A stretch of 5,567 nucleotides of DNA from Nitrososphaerales archaeon. GTDB taxonomy: Archaea > Thermoproteota > Nitrososphaeria > Nitrososphaerales > Nitrososphaeraceae. Below are positions 1 through 4,838 of the stretch, piece by piece (the first letter of the stretch is position 1; each line of letters begins with the position of its first letter). The notes below the pieces were generated by a model. The model ran no database searches and was not told where the DNA came from. It saw only the letters and a list, made by a program, of their open reading frames with translations. Location of the stretch: NCBI GenBank assembly GCA_029237515.1, contig JARBAV010000429.1, positions 1-5,567 on the forward strand. Reading direction: 5' to 3'. The translations under genes were made by a program, and so were the position numbers.

Positions 1-147
1 TCTTTCCCAGCGGCTGTGCTTAGGAAATATTTCGCCCAGTCGCTTGACAAGAATCATTGTACATTGATTGATATTATAATCTATCCGAAAATAAGTAATG
101 CCAGAGATGTGCTACCTAAAAGGATTAATACACCGGTTATGACTTAA
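1..147 (+). CDS. C-terminal 48 residues of an unidentified protein (5' end outside window)
   Basis: The first reading frame is open from base 1 for 48 codons and ends at TAA 145-147, so it is probably the 3' end of a gene that starts outside the window. The visible part mixes charged and hydrophobic residues. It includes a strand-like stretch (TLIDIIIYPK, residues about 21-30) and a basic, proline-containing tail ending in PVMT. I do not recognise the family. Its stop lies only 7 nt before the ATG of the first RAM-domain gene, so the two may be co-transcribed. An open run of this length in AT-rich DNA could occasionally arise by chance, hence the moderate confidence. Confidence 0.5.
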   Translation, partial: SFPAAVLRKYFAQSLDKNHCTLIDIIIYPKISNARDVLPKRINTPVMT

Positions 148-154
148 ATTATTG

Positions 155-433
155 ATGCCAACAGCTTACGTACTTATTAATTGCGACCTTGGTTCGGAGG
201 AGGAAATTCTCAAGGAGCTGAGGAGACTAACTGAAGTTGTTGAATTAAGCGGCGTATATGGCGTATATGATATAATTGTCAAGATTAGGGCCGATTCTAT
301 GGATAAACTGAGAGAAACTATAACTTGGCATGTGAGAAGAATCGATAAGGTTAGATCAACTCTTACAATGATAGTTATTGAAGGACAAGGAGATAAGTCA
401 AAGTCTCAAACCTCAAACATAGGTTTAGTGTAA
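155..433 (+). CDS. Stand-alone Lrp/AsnC ligand-binding (RAM) domain protein, copy 1
   Basis: This 92-aa protein matches only the C-terminal RAM (regulation of amino-acid metabolism) half of Lrp/AsnC regulators; there is no helix-turn-helix. The pattern is a beta-alpha-beta-beta-alpha-beta ferredoxin-like fold: strand AYVLINC (4-10), a helix with EILKEL (17-22), the family's turn-and-strand motif GVYDIIVKI (36-44), helix DSMDKLRETITWHV (47-60) and final strand TMIVIEGQG (71-79). Family knowledge: such domains form dimers and higher oligomers, bind amino acids or similar effectors, and may assemble with full-length Lrp proteins. The ATG at 155 is preferred over the overlapping TTG at 152 because the paralogue at 4490 starts MPIAYVLLNC, matching MPTAYVLINC. 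Residues 82-92 (SKSQTSNIGLV) form a polar extension the paralogue lacks. No Shine-Dalgarno sequence is visible. Confidence 0.9.
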   Translation: MPTAYVLINCDLGSEEEILKELRRLTEVVELSGVYGVYDIIVKIRADSMDKLRETITWHVRRIDKVRSTLTMIVIEGQGDKSKSQTSNIGLV

Positions 434-517
434 GACTTTAGAAAGGAAGCAACTCATGACCAATGAATTCCTGCTACTTTATTTAATATGAGGATCAGGC
501 TGGGAAATCAGGAACCA

Positions 518-523
518 TTTTTT
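518..523 (+). terminator. Possible U-tract terminator for the RAM-domain gene
   Basis: A run of six T on the plus strand lies about 85 nt after the RAM-domain stop, just where the convergent membrane-protein gene ends. Archaeal RNA polymerase can terminate on U-rich tracts without a strong hairpin. No convincing stem precedes it, so this is tentative. Confidence 0.3.
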
Positions 524-858
524 CATAACTTAATATCGATAATCCTAAACCCTAAGACCAGCGCGATTCCTATTATTACAAACCCAGCAGCCATTAATGC
601 GCCCTGATTCTTAATTGGTGCATGAGAGATTCCACCCTTATAAAGTAGATAAACCCCGCCTGTGCCAAGTAGAAAAATAATAGTCATGACCACTGTCTCA
701 GCAACGGTCTGAATGGATCTTGACGGGATTATAAAAGAGCCTGATAACCTTCCAGATCCTTCTAGAATAGAATTAAACAAGCCTGATCCTAACGCGAAGA
801 AAAATACAAGATAAATAGACGACGCAACCAAAATTGCCTTATTTGAACTCATTGGCAT
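523..858 (-). CDS. Small three-helix membrane protein, unknown function
   Basis: The 111-aa protein has three hydrophobic segments, at about residues 7-28 (AILVASSIYLVFFFALGSGL), 51-73 (around TVVMTIIFLLGTGGVYLLY) and 86-106 (around LMAAGFVIIGIALVLGF). The loop between the first two contains EGSGRLSGSF, and KGGISHAPIKNQG separates the last two. I do not recognise the family. The frame extends 18 codons further upstream to a TTG at 912, but a TATA-like ATTTATAAAT (883-892) lies inside that extension, about 29 nt before the ATG at 858. That spacing fits a leaderless transcript starting at or just before this ATG, so I chose it; a second ATG two codons later is also possible. It converges with the first RAM-domain gene and lies 80 nt downstream of the cyclase gene, with its own promoter. 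Stop codon is TGA. Confidence 0.75.
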   Translation of the reverse strand: MPMSSNKAILVASSIYLVFFFALGSGLFNSILEGSGRLSGSFIIPSRSIQTVAETVVMTIIFLLGTGGVYLLYKGGISHAPIKNQGALMAAGFVIIGIALVLGFRIIDIKL

Positions 859-882
859 TTTATTGTCAACTAGAGAGTGACT

Positions 883-892
883 ATTTATAAAT
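883..892 (-). promoter_or_regulatory. TATA-box-like element for the three-helix membrane protein
   Basis: The palindromic ATTTATAAAT is centred about 29 nt upstream of the ATG at 858. This is the spacing expected for an archaeal TATA box driving a leaderless or nearly leaderless mRNA. It decides the start codon, because the alternative TTG at 912 lies upstream of the box. Confidence 0.6.
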
Positions 893-938
893 GTCTTTTT
901 AGCTGGGCCCAACCAACGATAAGCCGTAATTTGGCTGA

Positions 939-1598
939 TTAAGGACTCGCTGAACTCTGATCGTTTATTATTGCCAGTGCTCTAACAGGAGAACCAGAGG
1001 CTCCCTTCAATTTAAGCGGATTGATTAACAGGGTGAATTTGCCTTTGTGTTTTAAACTCTCGAGATTACACAAATTCTCTACGATTAAAATGCCTTTAGC
1101 AAGTAGTGTCTTGTGAGCTGAGAAATGCTCATCTGACCCAATATCGATACTAGGACCATCTATTCCTATGGCGTTTACTTTTTTCCCTGCCAAGAACTCG
1201 GCGGCTTCTACCGATAATCCAGGATTACTTACCATGTAATTCTTGCTACTTATCATGCTCTGCCAGCCGGTTCTAAACACTATCGAAATGCCGCGATCAA
1301 TTTCGCTGATATCGCGCAAATCGTCAAGGTTGATCAAACTGTTTGCGTCTTTAGGTAGATGCAACAGTAAGGCAGGACTTACAAGTCGCTCTACCCCTAT
1401 CATATCCACACTCTCAGTATTTGCTACGAAATGGGAAGGAGCATCCAAATGAGTACCAGTATGAGTACTCATCATCATAATTTCTGAATCATCTGATTGC
1501 ACATCATATTTTGTCCACTTCATGAAAAGAGGTTGAGGTGAACCCGGGAATACCTGCAAATTTGCATCTATTTCGAGCGACAAATCTAATATGTGCAT
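939..1598 (-). CDS. Cyclase-family metal-dependent hydrolase (kynurenine-formamidase-like)
   Basis: The 219-aa protein belongs to the cyclase family (Pfam Cyclase, PF04199), which includes kynurenine formamidase KynB, isatin hydrolase and antibiotic-biosynthesis cyclases. The diagnostic motif HTGTHLDAPSHF is at residues 46-57; in characterised members these histidines and the aspartate bind the catalytic metal. Other family marks are IGIDGPSIDIG (144-154), AHKTLL with His162, and VENLCNLE with Glu174. The N-terminus DLSLEI is also typical, and the length is normal. The likely reaction is hydrolysis of an amide, lactam or lactone; the substrate cannot be assigned, since many archaea carry such genes without a kynurenine pathway. 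No tryptophan-degradation gene is nearby. The ATG at 1598 is the only good start: an ATG 18 nt upstream hits a stop after three codons. It lies downstream of pyrB and a 42-aa frame, with a TATA-like box 36 nt before it, so it may be transcribed separately. Confidence 0.88.
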   Translation of the reverse strand: MHILDLSLEIDANLQVFPGSPQPLFMKWTKYDVQSDDSEIMMMSTHTGTHLDAPSHFVANTESVDMIGVERLVSPALLLHLPKDANSLINLDDLRDISEIDRGISIVFRTGWQSMISSKNYMVSNPGLSVEAAEFLAGKKVNAIGIDGPSIDIGSDEHFSAHKTLLAKGILIVENLCNLESLKHKGKFTLLINPLKLKGASGSPVRALAIINDQSSASP

Positions 1599-1630
1599 CG
1601 GCCTATTCTGTCATGTATTCCCGCTACTGA

Positions 1631-1638
1631 TTTTTAAG
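1631..1638 (-). promoter_or_regulatory. Possible TATA box for the cyclase-family gene
   Basis: The minus strand reads CTTAAAAA here, centred about 36 nt upstream of the cyclase ATG at 1598. This would give a leader of around 10 nt. The box overlaps the stop codon of the small frame 1762-1634, so it might be composition rather than a promoter. Confidence 0.35.
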
Positions 1639-1762
1639 TCGTCTTAACAATTCGACGAACTTCTTTCGCTATTTTCTCTATTTTTGATGCATTCCAGATT
1701 ATTGAGGTAGCCTCATGGTCTACGATCAACTCCAATACACAACAAAGATCTCCAGACGACAA
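1634..1762 (-). CDS. Possible 42-aa protein encoded directly after pyrB
   Basis: A short minus-strand frame starts at TTG 1762-1760, 8 nt after the pyrB stop, and ends at TAA 1636-1634. Its composition is protein-like: a hydrophobic strand (CCVLELIVDH, residues 7-16), a second short strand (TSIIW, 19-23), and an amphipathic basic helix (ASKIEKIAKEVRRIVKTT, 25-42). The frame is open upstream into the end of pyrB to a TGA at 1786, but TTG is the only ordinary start outside pyrB. Short spacing and shared strand suggest translation from the pyrB mRNA. I do not recognise a family. It is far too short to be PyrI, the regulatory chain often encoded beside archaeal pyrB. It could be a chance frame or the remnant of a longer gene. 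Confidence 0.45.
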   Translation of the reverse strand: MSSGDLCCVLELIVDHEATSIIWNASKIEKIAKEVRRIVKTT

Positions 1763-1770
1763 TGAATTAT

Positions 1771-2709
1771 CTATGCTGGGTTTTCATTTGTGATCAATGC
1801 TAGAAGCGCTGCTCGAATTTCCTTCCCATTTGCTGCTTGCCTGAAGTAAGTAGCATTGTTTGTATTGTCTATCGAATGCGAGATCTCATCTAACCTGGGC
1901 AATGGATGCATAATTGAAACATCAGCTTTTGTTCTGTCAAGCGTGGCTTGGTCAATTGTATACGTACCCTTTACTTTTTCATAATCTTGTATGTCTGGAA
2001 ATCGTTCCTTCTGAATCCTGGTTACATATATGACATCTAGGGTTGACAAAAGATCTTCAGGTAAATCACTGTACTCCTGGATCTTTAATCTATTCTCCAC
2101 GCCGTATATTGACTCCTTTCGTATGCTAAGTGTGGGTGGCGATATCAGTCGAATATCTACGTCGTAATTTGCAAGGCCATATAACAAGGAATAAATCGTT
2201 CTCCCGTATTTTAGGTCACCAATAATTCCTATTTGAAGCCCATCAATTCTCCCCTTCTCTTTATATATTGTATATAGATCAAGCATGGCCTGAGTCGGAT
2301 GTTCCTCGCTTCCGCTCCCAGCATTGATAACTGGATTCCTTGACAGTTCGCTAGCAAACCTACCTGAACCATCCAATGGATGCCTTAATACGAGTACATC
2401 ACAGTACAAGTCCATAATTCGAATCGTATCTGACAAGCTTTCTCCTTTTTCAATTGATGAAGATTTAGGATCCGCTATGCCAATCGAGCTGCCCCCAATT
2501 GAAGAGATTGCGGCCTCAAAGCTCATTCTAGTTCTTGTGCTCGGTTCGTAGTAAATTGAACCAAGGGTTCGTCCTCTGCCTAATTCGCTTCTTTCAGATC
2601 TTGATAGGGTAGAGATCTTATCAGTAAAACTGAAGAGAAATTCTAGTTCATCCCTACTAAAATCCCTTATTGAAACAACATCCCTATTATAATAATGATT
2701 TGTGGCCAA
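1771..2709 (-). CDS. pyrB: Aspartate carbamoyltransferase, catalytic chain
   Basis: The 312-aa enzyme condenses carbamoyl phosphate with L-aspartate to N-carbamoyl-L-aspartate, the committed step of de novo pyrimidine synthesis in the cytoplasm. Catalytic motifs are complete: carbamoyl-phosphate loop STRTR (57-61), the loop lysine in SIEKGES (K88), LRHP (108-111), HPTQ (137-140), GDLKYGRT (164-171), the aspartate-binding RIQKERF (231-237) and HPLPRLDEI (268-276). These correspond to E. coli Arg54, Lys84, Arg105, His134, Arg167, Arg229 and the 267-loop. Length is normal and the catalytic trimer is expected. The start is TTG at 2709: the frame closes at TGA 2727-2725 and no ATG or GTG lies between. 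No pyrI regulatory-chain gene lies on either side in this window, so allosteric control cannot be inferred locally. It is divergent from aIF6 and followed after 8 nt by a 42-aa frame. Confidence 0.96.
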   Translation of the reverse strand: MATNHYYNRDVVSIRDFSRDELEFLFSFTDKISTLSRSERSELGRGRTLGSIYYEPSTRTRMSFEAAISSIGGSSIGIADPKSSSIEKGESLSDTIRIMDLYCDVLVLRHPLDGSGRFASELSRNPVINAGSGSEEHPTQAMLDLYTIYKEKGRIDGLQIGIIGDLKYGRTIYSLLYGLANYDVDIRLISPPTLSIRKESIYGVENRLKIQEYSDLPEDLLSTLDVIYVTRIQKERFPDIQDYEKVKGTYTIDQATLDRTKADVSIMHPLPRLDEISHSIDNTNNATYFRQAANGKEIRAALLALITNENPA

Positions 2710-2742
2710 TTTCGTAAATCTTGATCAGATATTCTAATACTG

Positions 2743-2750
2743 TATATTTA
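2743..2750 (-). promoter_or_regulatory. TATA-box-like element upstream of pyrB
   Basis: The minus strand reads TAAATATA within a longer A/T-rich run (about 2741-2756), centred some 37 nt before the pyrB TTG. Transcription would start near 2721 and give a leader of roughly 10-12 nt. The same A/T run could also bind TBP for plus-strand transcription towards aIF6. Confidence 0.5.
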
Positions 2751-2761
2751 TTATTTTGAAT

Positions 2762-2779
2762 GGTCCTCTTTCAAGGGCC
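2762..2779. repeat. Inverted repeat in the pyrB/aIF6 divergent spacer, hairpin 1
   Basis: GGTCCT (2762-2767) pairs with AGGGCC (2774-2779), with one G-T wobble, around the six-base loop CTTTCA. The loop sequence recurs at 2800-2805 and is complementary to TGAAAG at 2791-2796, so this hairpin has competing partners nearby. Confidence 0.5.
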
Positions 2780-2787
2780 GATGTCTG

Positions 2788-2809
2788 TACTGAAAGTAGC
2801 TTTCACGTA
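2788..2809. repeat. Inverted repeat in the pyrB/aIF6 divergent spacer, hairpin 2
   Basis: TACTGAAAG (2788-2796) pairs with CTTTCA-C-GTA (2800-2809) around a TAG loop, nine base pairs with a single bulged C. AAAGTA at 2793-2798 can alternatively pair with TACTTT at 2813-2818. It could be an operator or part of a folded mRNA leader if aIF6 transcription starts far upstream. Confidence 0.5.
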
Positions 2810-2850
2810 GGTTACTTTATCTTATGGATTTTATTTCTCTTCCCAATAGG

Positions 2851-2860
2851 TTCATATGAA
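2851..2860 (+). promoter_or_regulatory. Weak TATA-like palindrome upstream of aIF6
   Basis: TTCATATGAA is a perfect 10-bp palindrome centred about 30 nt before the TTG start at 2886, the right distance for a leaderless transcript. It is a poor match to the TTTATA-type boxes seen elsewhere in the window. A more upstream box around 2825-2835 (TTTTATTT) is an alternative. Confidence 0.3.
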
Positions 2861-2885
2861 GAAATGGCACTCGAATTCCTATTAG

Positions 2886-3554
2886 TTGGGAATTTACAAG
2901 TACGATATTTACAAGAGTCCTAATCTAGGGTTGTTCTGTCGCGCGAACAATACCACTCTCATCCTACCTTTTGGTTTCGCCGAAACTAAGATGACTAAAT
3001 TGAGGAGTTACCTAGAGGTCGAAAATGTAATATTTACGTCGATCGGAGGTACCAGACTCATTGGGGCAACGGCCGTCATGAACAACAAAGGTATACTATT
3101 GTCATCATTTTCGTCGGATGAGGAGATTGAAGTTATGAAGCGATTCACGCAGCTTAACGTAGAGAGGCTATCTAGCAGATTTACTGCCGTAGGGAACCTG
3201 ATTTTAGCCAATGATAATGGTGCATTAGTTTCTCCTATATTCAAAGGTGAGATTGACAAGCAGGTCCAGGACGTTCTTGGAGTACCTGTAATTACCTGTA
3301 CTGTTGCAGGATATTACCAGATCGGTTCAATGATTGTTGCAACTGATACTGGAGCAGCTGTACACCCCAAGGCATCAGAGGAAGAGCTGGCTACTATCGC
3401 AGAGACCCTAAAGGTCGAGACCGAGCCAGTCACGGTTAACGGCGGCATTCCATACCTGTCATCTGGATTGCTCGCTAACAGCAAATCCGTTATCGTTGGA
3501 AGTTTGACTAGTGGACCAGAGTTGATCATGATTAGTAGAGCTTTCAAGGTTTAG
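2886..3554 (+). CDS. eif6: Archaeal translation initiation factor 6 (ribosome anti-association factor)
   Basis: The 222-aa protein is a full-length aIF6, the archaeal homologue of eIF6/Tif6. It binds the large ribosomal subunit at the subunit interface and keeps it from joining the small subunit, with roles in 50S maturation and translation control. The family's pseudo-fivefold repeat shows in recurring blocks: SPNLGLFCRANN near the N-terminus, GATAVMNNKGIL, GNLILANDNGALVSP, GYYQIGSMIVATDTGAAVHP, and the C-terminal NGGIPYLSSGLLANSKSVIVGSLTSGPEL. The start must be TTG at 2886, because an in-frame TAG (2883-2885) directly precedes it and no ATG follows before conserved sequence. No Shine-Dalgarno sequence is visible. 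In many archaea this gene sits beside rpl31e, rpl39e, rpl18a/LX and prefoldin-alpha genes; none is recognisable here. It is divergent from pyrB and followed by a 308-nt spacer. Confidence 0.96.
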   Translation: MGIYKYDIYKSPNLGLFCRANNTTLILPFGFAETKMTKLRSYLEVENVIFTSIGGTRLIGATAVMNNKGILLSSFSSDEEIEVMKRFTQLNVERLSSRFTAVGNLILANDNGALVSPIFKGEIDKQVQDVLGVPVITCTVAGYYQIGSMIVATDTGAAVHPKASEEELATIAETLKVETEPVTVNGGIPYLSSGLLANSKSVIVGSLTSGPELIMISRAFKV

Positions 3555-3590
3555 ATTCTATAGGATTTACGGTGAACAGATAAACAAACA

Positions 3591-3604
3591 CCAGTATCGA
3601 CTGG
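3591..3604. repeat. Short hairpin after aIF6
   Basis: CCAGT (3591-3595) pairs perfectly with ACTGG (3600-3604) around the tetraloop ATCG. It lies 36 nt after the aIF6 stop. The following sequence is not a clean T-tract, so calling it a terminator would be a guess. Confidence 0.35.
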
Positions 3605-3628
3605 CAAATCGATATTTCTTAGCCTTGA

Positions 3629-3642
3629 CAGAAATATTTCTG
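3629..3642. promoter_or_regulatory. Perfect 14-bp palindrome in the aIF6 / membrane-protein spacer, operator-like
   Basis: CAGAAATATTTCTG reads identically on both strands. Allowing one bulged A, flanking TTG (3625-3627) and CAA (3643-3645) extend the symmetry to 17 pairs. The size and symmetry fit a dimeric helix-turn-helix protein site, but no regulator can be assigned. The rest of 3555-3862 holds a short hairpin (3591-3604), a 29-codon plus frame (3717-3806) and the downstream promoter; I see no convincing gene in it. Confidence 0.45.
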
Positions 3643-3830
3643 CAATTGTATATCAAGAACGGTTGATTGAAAAATAAAGAAGCTGTGTAACTCAAATCAT
3701 ACCTGAAATTCGGAAAATGGGAAAGCCAGCGATTCCAGAGTTCTATTGTATAAACTTGAACAAGCTGCACTATTCAGAACAAAATTTTAACGGTATCTGT
3801 AAATAAGGGCTGGTTTTGACAACAATAACG

Positions 3831-3839
3831 TATATAATA
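3831..3839 (+). promoter_or_regulatory. TATA box for the single-pass membrane protein gene
   Basis: TATATAATA is centred about 28 nt upstream of the ATG at 3863, the spacing of an archaeal promoter with a leaderless mRNA. It argues against the in-frame TTG at 3857, which would lie at or before the transcription start. Confidence 0.65.
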
Positions 3840-3862
3840 ACAAAATAGAGATAATATTGACG

Positions 3863-4384
3863 ATGTCTGACAACGGAGTAGAGCCCAAAGAAGAACGATC
3901 TCCATTTACAAGTACTTGGGCTATTGAATGGAAGGACAAGATTAGTCATGTTGTCAACACACAAAAAGAAGATGACTACCCTCAGGCCTTAAGCTTATTT
4001 AATGAACTAACTAGTTCGGGAAAGGAGGTAGTACTTTACGAAATACGTACGCCTATTGCCGATCCTTCGGCTCAACCAAAAAAGATCCCCATTCTGAATA
4101 GCGCAAAGGCAAAGAAAAGAGCATCCAGTGGAGAATCTAAACCACGAACAGCGGGAGTATCTGAGAGAATTACAAACGCAAGCAAATCTGCGAAAACTTC
4201 TGCTCTAAAGGACCTCAGGACAAGAATAATTATCCTAGTTGCGGTCATTGCAGCTTTTGTCATTATTCTGTTTCTTATCTCTATTTTTTTTACTGGCAGT
4301 GATTTGGCGCATAATTTTTCAATTTTTACTTTTTCAATTGAATCTTCCGCGCCAGGACTTAACATACCACCTGTTCCGGAGTAA
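3863..4384 (+). CDS. Single-pass membrane protein with cytoplasmic N-domain, unknown function
   Basis: The 173-aa protein has a soluble acidic-then-basic N-terminal part, one strong transmembrane helix at about 122-143 (core IIILVAVIAAFVIILFLISI) and a 30-residue tail ending in PPVPE. Basic residues just before the helix (KDLRTR) and their absence after it predict the N-terminus in the cytoplasm and the short tail outside. Residues 39-60 (YPQALSLFNELTSSGKEVVLYE) look like a small helix-strand module. Residues 72-120 are rich in Lys, Ser and Ala and probably disordered, a linker that could contact nucleic acid or acidic partners. There is no signal peptide. I do not recognise a family. The ATG at 3863 is chosen from the TATA box at 3831-3839. 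It precedes the second RAM-domain gene by 105 nt, but that gene has its own promoter. Confidence 0.8.
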   Translation: MSDNGVEPKEERSPFTSTWAIEWKDKISHVVNTQKEDDYPQALSLFNELTSSGKEVVLYEIRTPIADPSAQPKKIPILNSAKAKKRASSGESKPRTAGVSERITNASKSAKTSALKDLRTRIIILVAVIAAFVIILFLISIFFTGSDLAHNFSIFTFSIESSAPGLNIPPVPE

Positions 4385-4444
4385 TGTTGATGTTACTTAG
4401 GGGCTGTAGGTTGTTTGAGCCATTCTTTGGCAATTTGCACTTCC

Positions 4445-4454
4445 TTTTTAAATA
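4445..4454 (+). promoter_or_regulatory. TATA box for RAM-domain gene copy 2
   Basis: TTTTTAAATA is centred about 40 nt before the ATG at 4490, so transcription should begin near 4475 with a leader of about 14 nt. AGGGG at 4483-4487 lies in that leader but only 2 nt from the ATG, closer than a normal Shine-Dalgarno sequence. The first copy of the gene has no equally clear box. Confidence 0.6.
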
Positions 4455-4489
4455 CACAAGTTTAATACTACTGGCTAGTTATAGGGGCT

Positions 4490-4735
4490 ATGCCAATAGC
4501 ATACGTATTACTCAACTGTGAACTAGGCCATGAAGCAGATATTATTAATGAACTGAAAAAACTGCCAGGAGTCAATGATGTGGAAGGATGTTATGGAGTT
4601 TACGATATGATCGTGAAAATAAGTTCGGATTCGATGGACAAGCTAAAGGAGACAATCACATGGCACATTCGAAAGATAGACAAGATAAAGTCGACTTTAA
4701 CATTAATAGTTATAGAAGGTCAGGGGAATAATTAG
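4490..4735 (+). CDS. Stand-alone Lrp/AsnC ligand-binding (RAM) domain protein, copy 2
   Basis: This 81-aa protein is a second RAM-only member of the Lrp/AsnC family, lacking any DNA-binding region. Aligned without gaps to copy 1 over 81 residues, it is identical at 53 by my count, about 65 %. The region from DSMDKL (47-52) to IEGQG (75-79) is almost invariant, differing only by conservative changes (R/K, V/I, M/L). The GCYGVYDMIVKI segment (33-44) carries the family motif; copy 1 has Val in place of the Cys at position 34. Differences cluster in the first helix and following turn (residues 14-32), outside the best-conserved core. It likely forms dimers or ring-like oligomers and may bind an amino acid; mixed oligomers with copy 1 are possible but inferred. 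The ATG at 4490 is supported by the promoter and by the paralogue. Confidence 0.92.
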   Translation: MPIAYVLLNCELGHEADIINELKKLPGVNDVEGCYGVYDMIVKISSDSMDKLKETITWHIRKIDKIKSTLTLIVIEGQGNN

Positions 4736-4789
4736 TATTGAAGCAAATTAAATATTTATGAGATTATGAGTCACTTACCATTTCAGTAT

Positions 4790-4825
4790 GTTAACTTATC
4801 TTTGGTCCCATAGTACTAAGTTAAC
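4790..4825. repeat. Perfect 9-bp inverted repeat with an overlapping alternative stem
   Basis: GTTAACTTA (4790-4798) and TAAGTTAAC (4817-4825) are exact reverse complements separated by 18 nt. Inside and overlapping, TTTGGT (4801-4806) pairs exactly with ACCAAA (4824-4829), and the two stems cannot form together. The element lies 54 nt after the RAM-domain stop and downstream of the small minus-strand frame ending at 4839. It may be a protein site, a 3' UTR structure or a terminator serving convergent genes. Confidence 0.5.
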
Positions 4826-4838
4826 CAAATTTCAAGAC

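Noticed and set aside
922..936. AGCC/GGCT short inverted repeat near the cyclase stop
   Set aside because: Only four base pairs with a seven-base loop and no following T-tract; not enough to call a terminator.
1243..1452. Plus-strand frame opposite the cyclase-family gene
   Set aside because: The opposite strand encodes the conserved metal-binding motif, so this is an antisense shadow. The same applies to 2324-2551 opposite pyrB and 3008-3259 and 3314-3547 opposite aIF6.
3533..3663. Open plus-strand frame overlapping the end of aIF6, containing FYRIYGEQINKHQYRLANRY
   Set aside because: The peptide looks protein-like but has no ATG, GTG or early TTG start. It might be a gene remnant, but nothing supports expression.
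3567..3770. 67-codon minus-strand frame in the aIF6 downstream spacer
   Set aside because: It starts with GTG, is full of aromatic residues without any pattern, has no promoter-like box or neighbour support, and lies opposite the spacer with the palindrome. Probably chance.
3717..3806. 29-codon plus-strand frame beginning MGKPAIPEF
   Set aside because: Short, no promoter or Shine-Dalgarno sequence, no recognisable fold or metal-binding pattern. I checked it against ribosomal protein L39e/LX expectations because of the aIF6 neighbour, and it does not match.
4384..4521. 45-codon frame starting in a TAATG overlap with the membrane-protein stop
   Set aside because: It runs through the promoter and start of the second RAM-domain gene in another frame, and its composition is random-hydrophobic.
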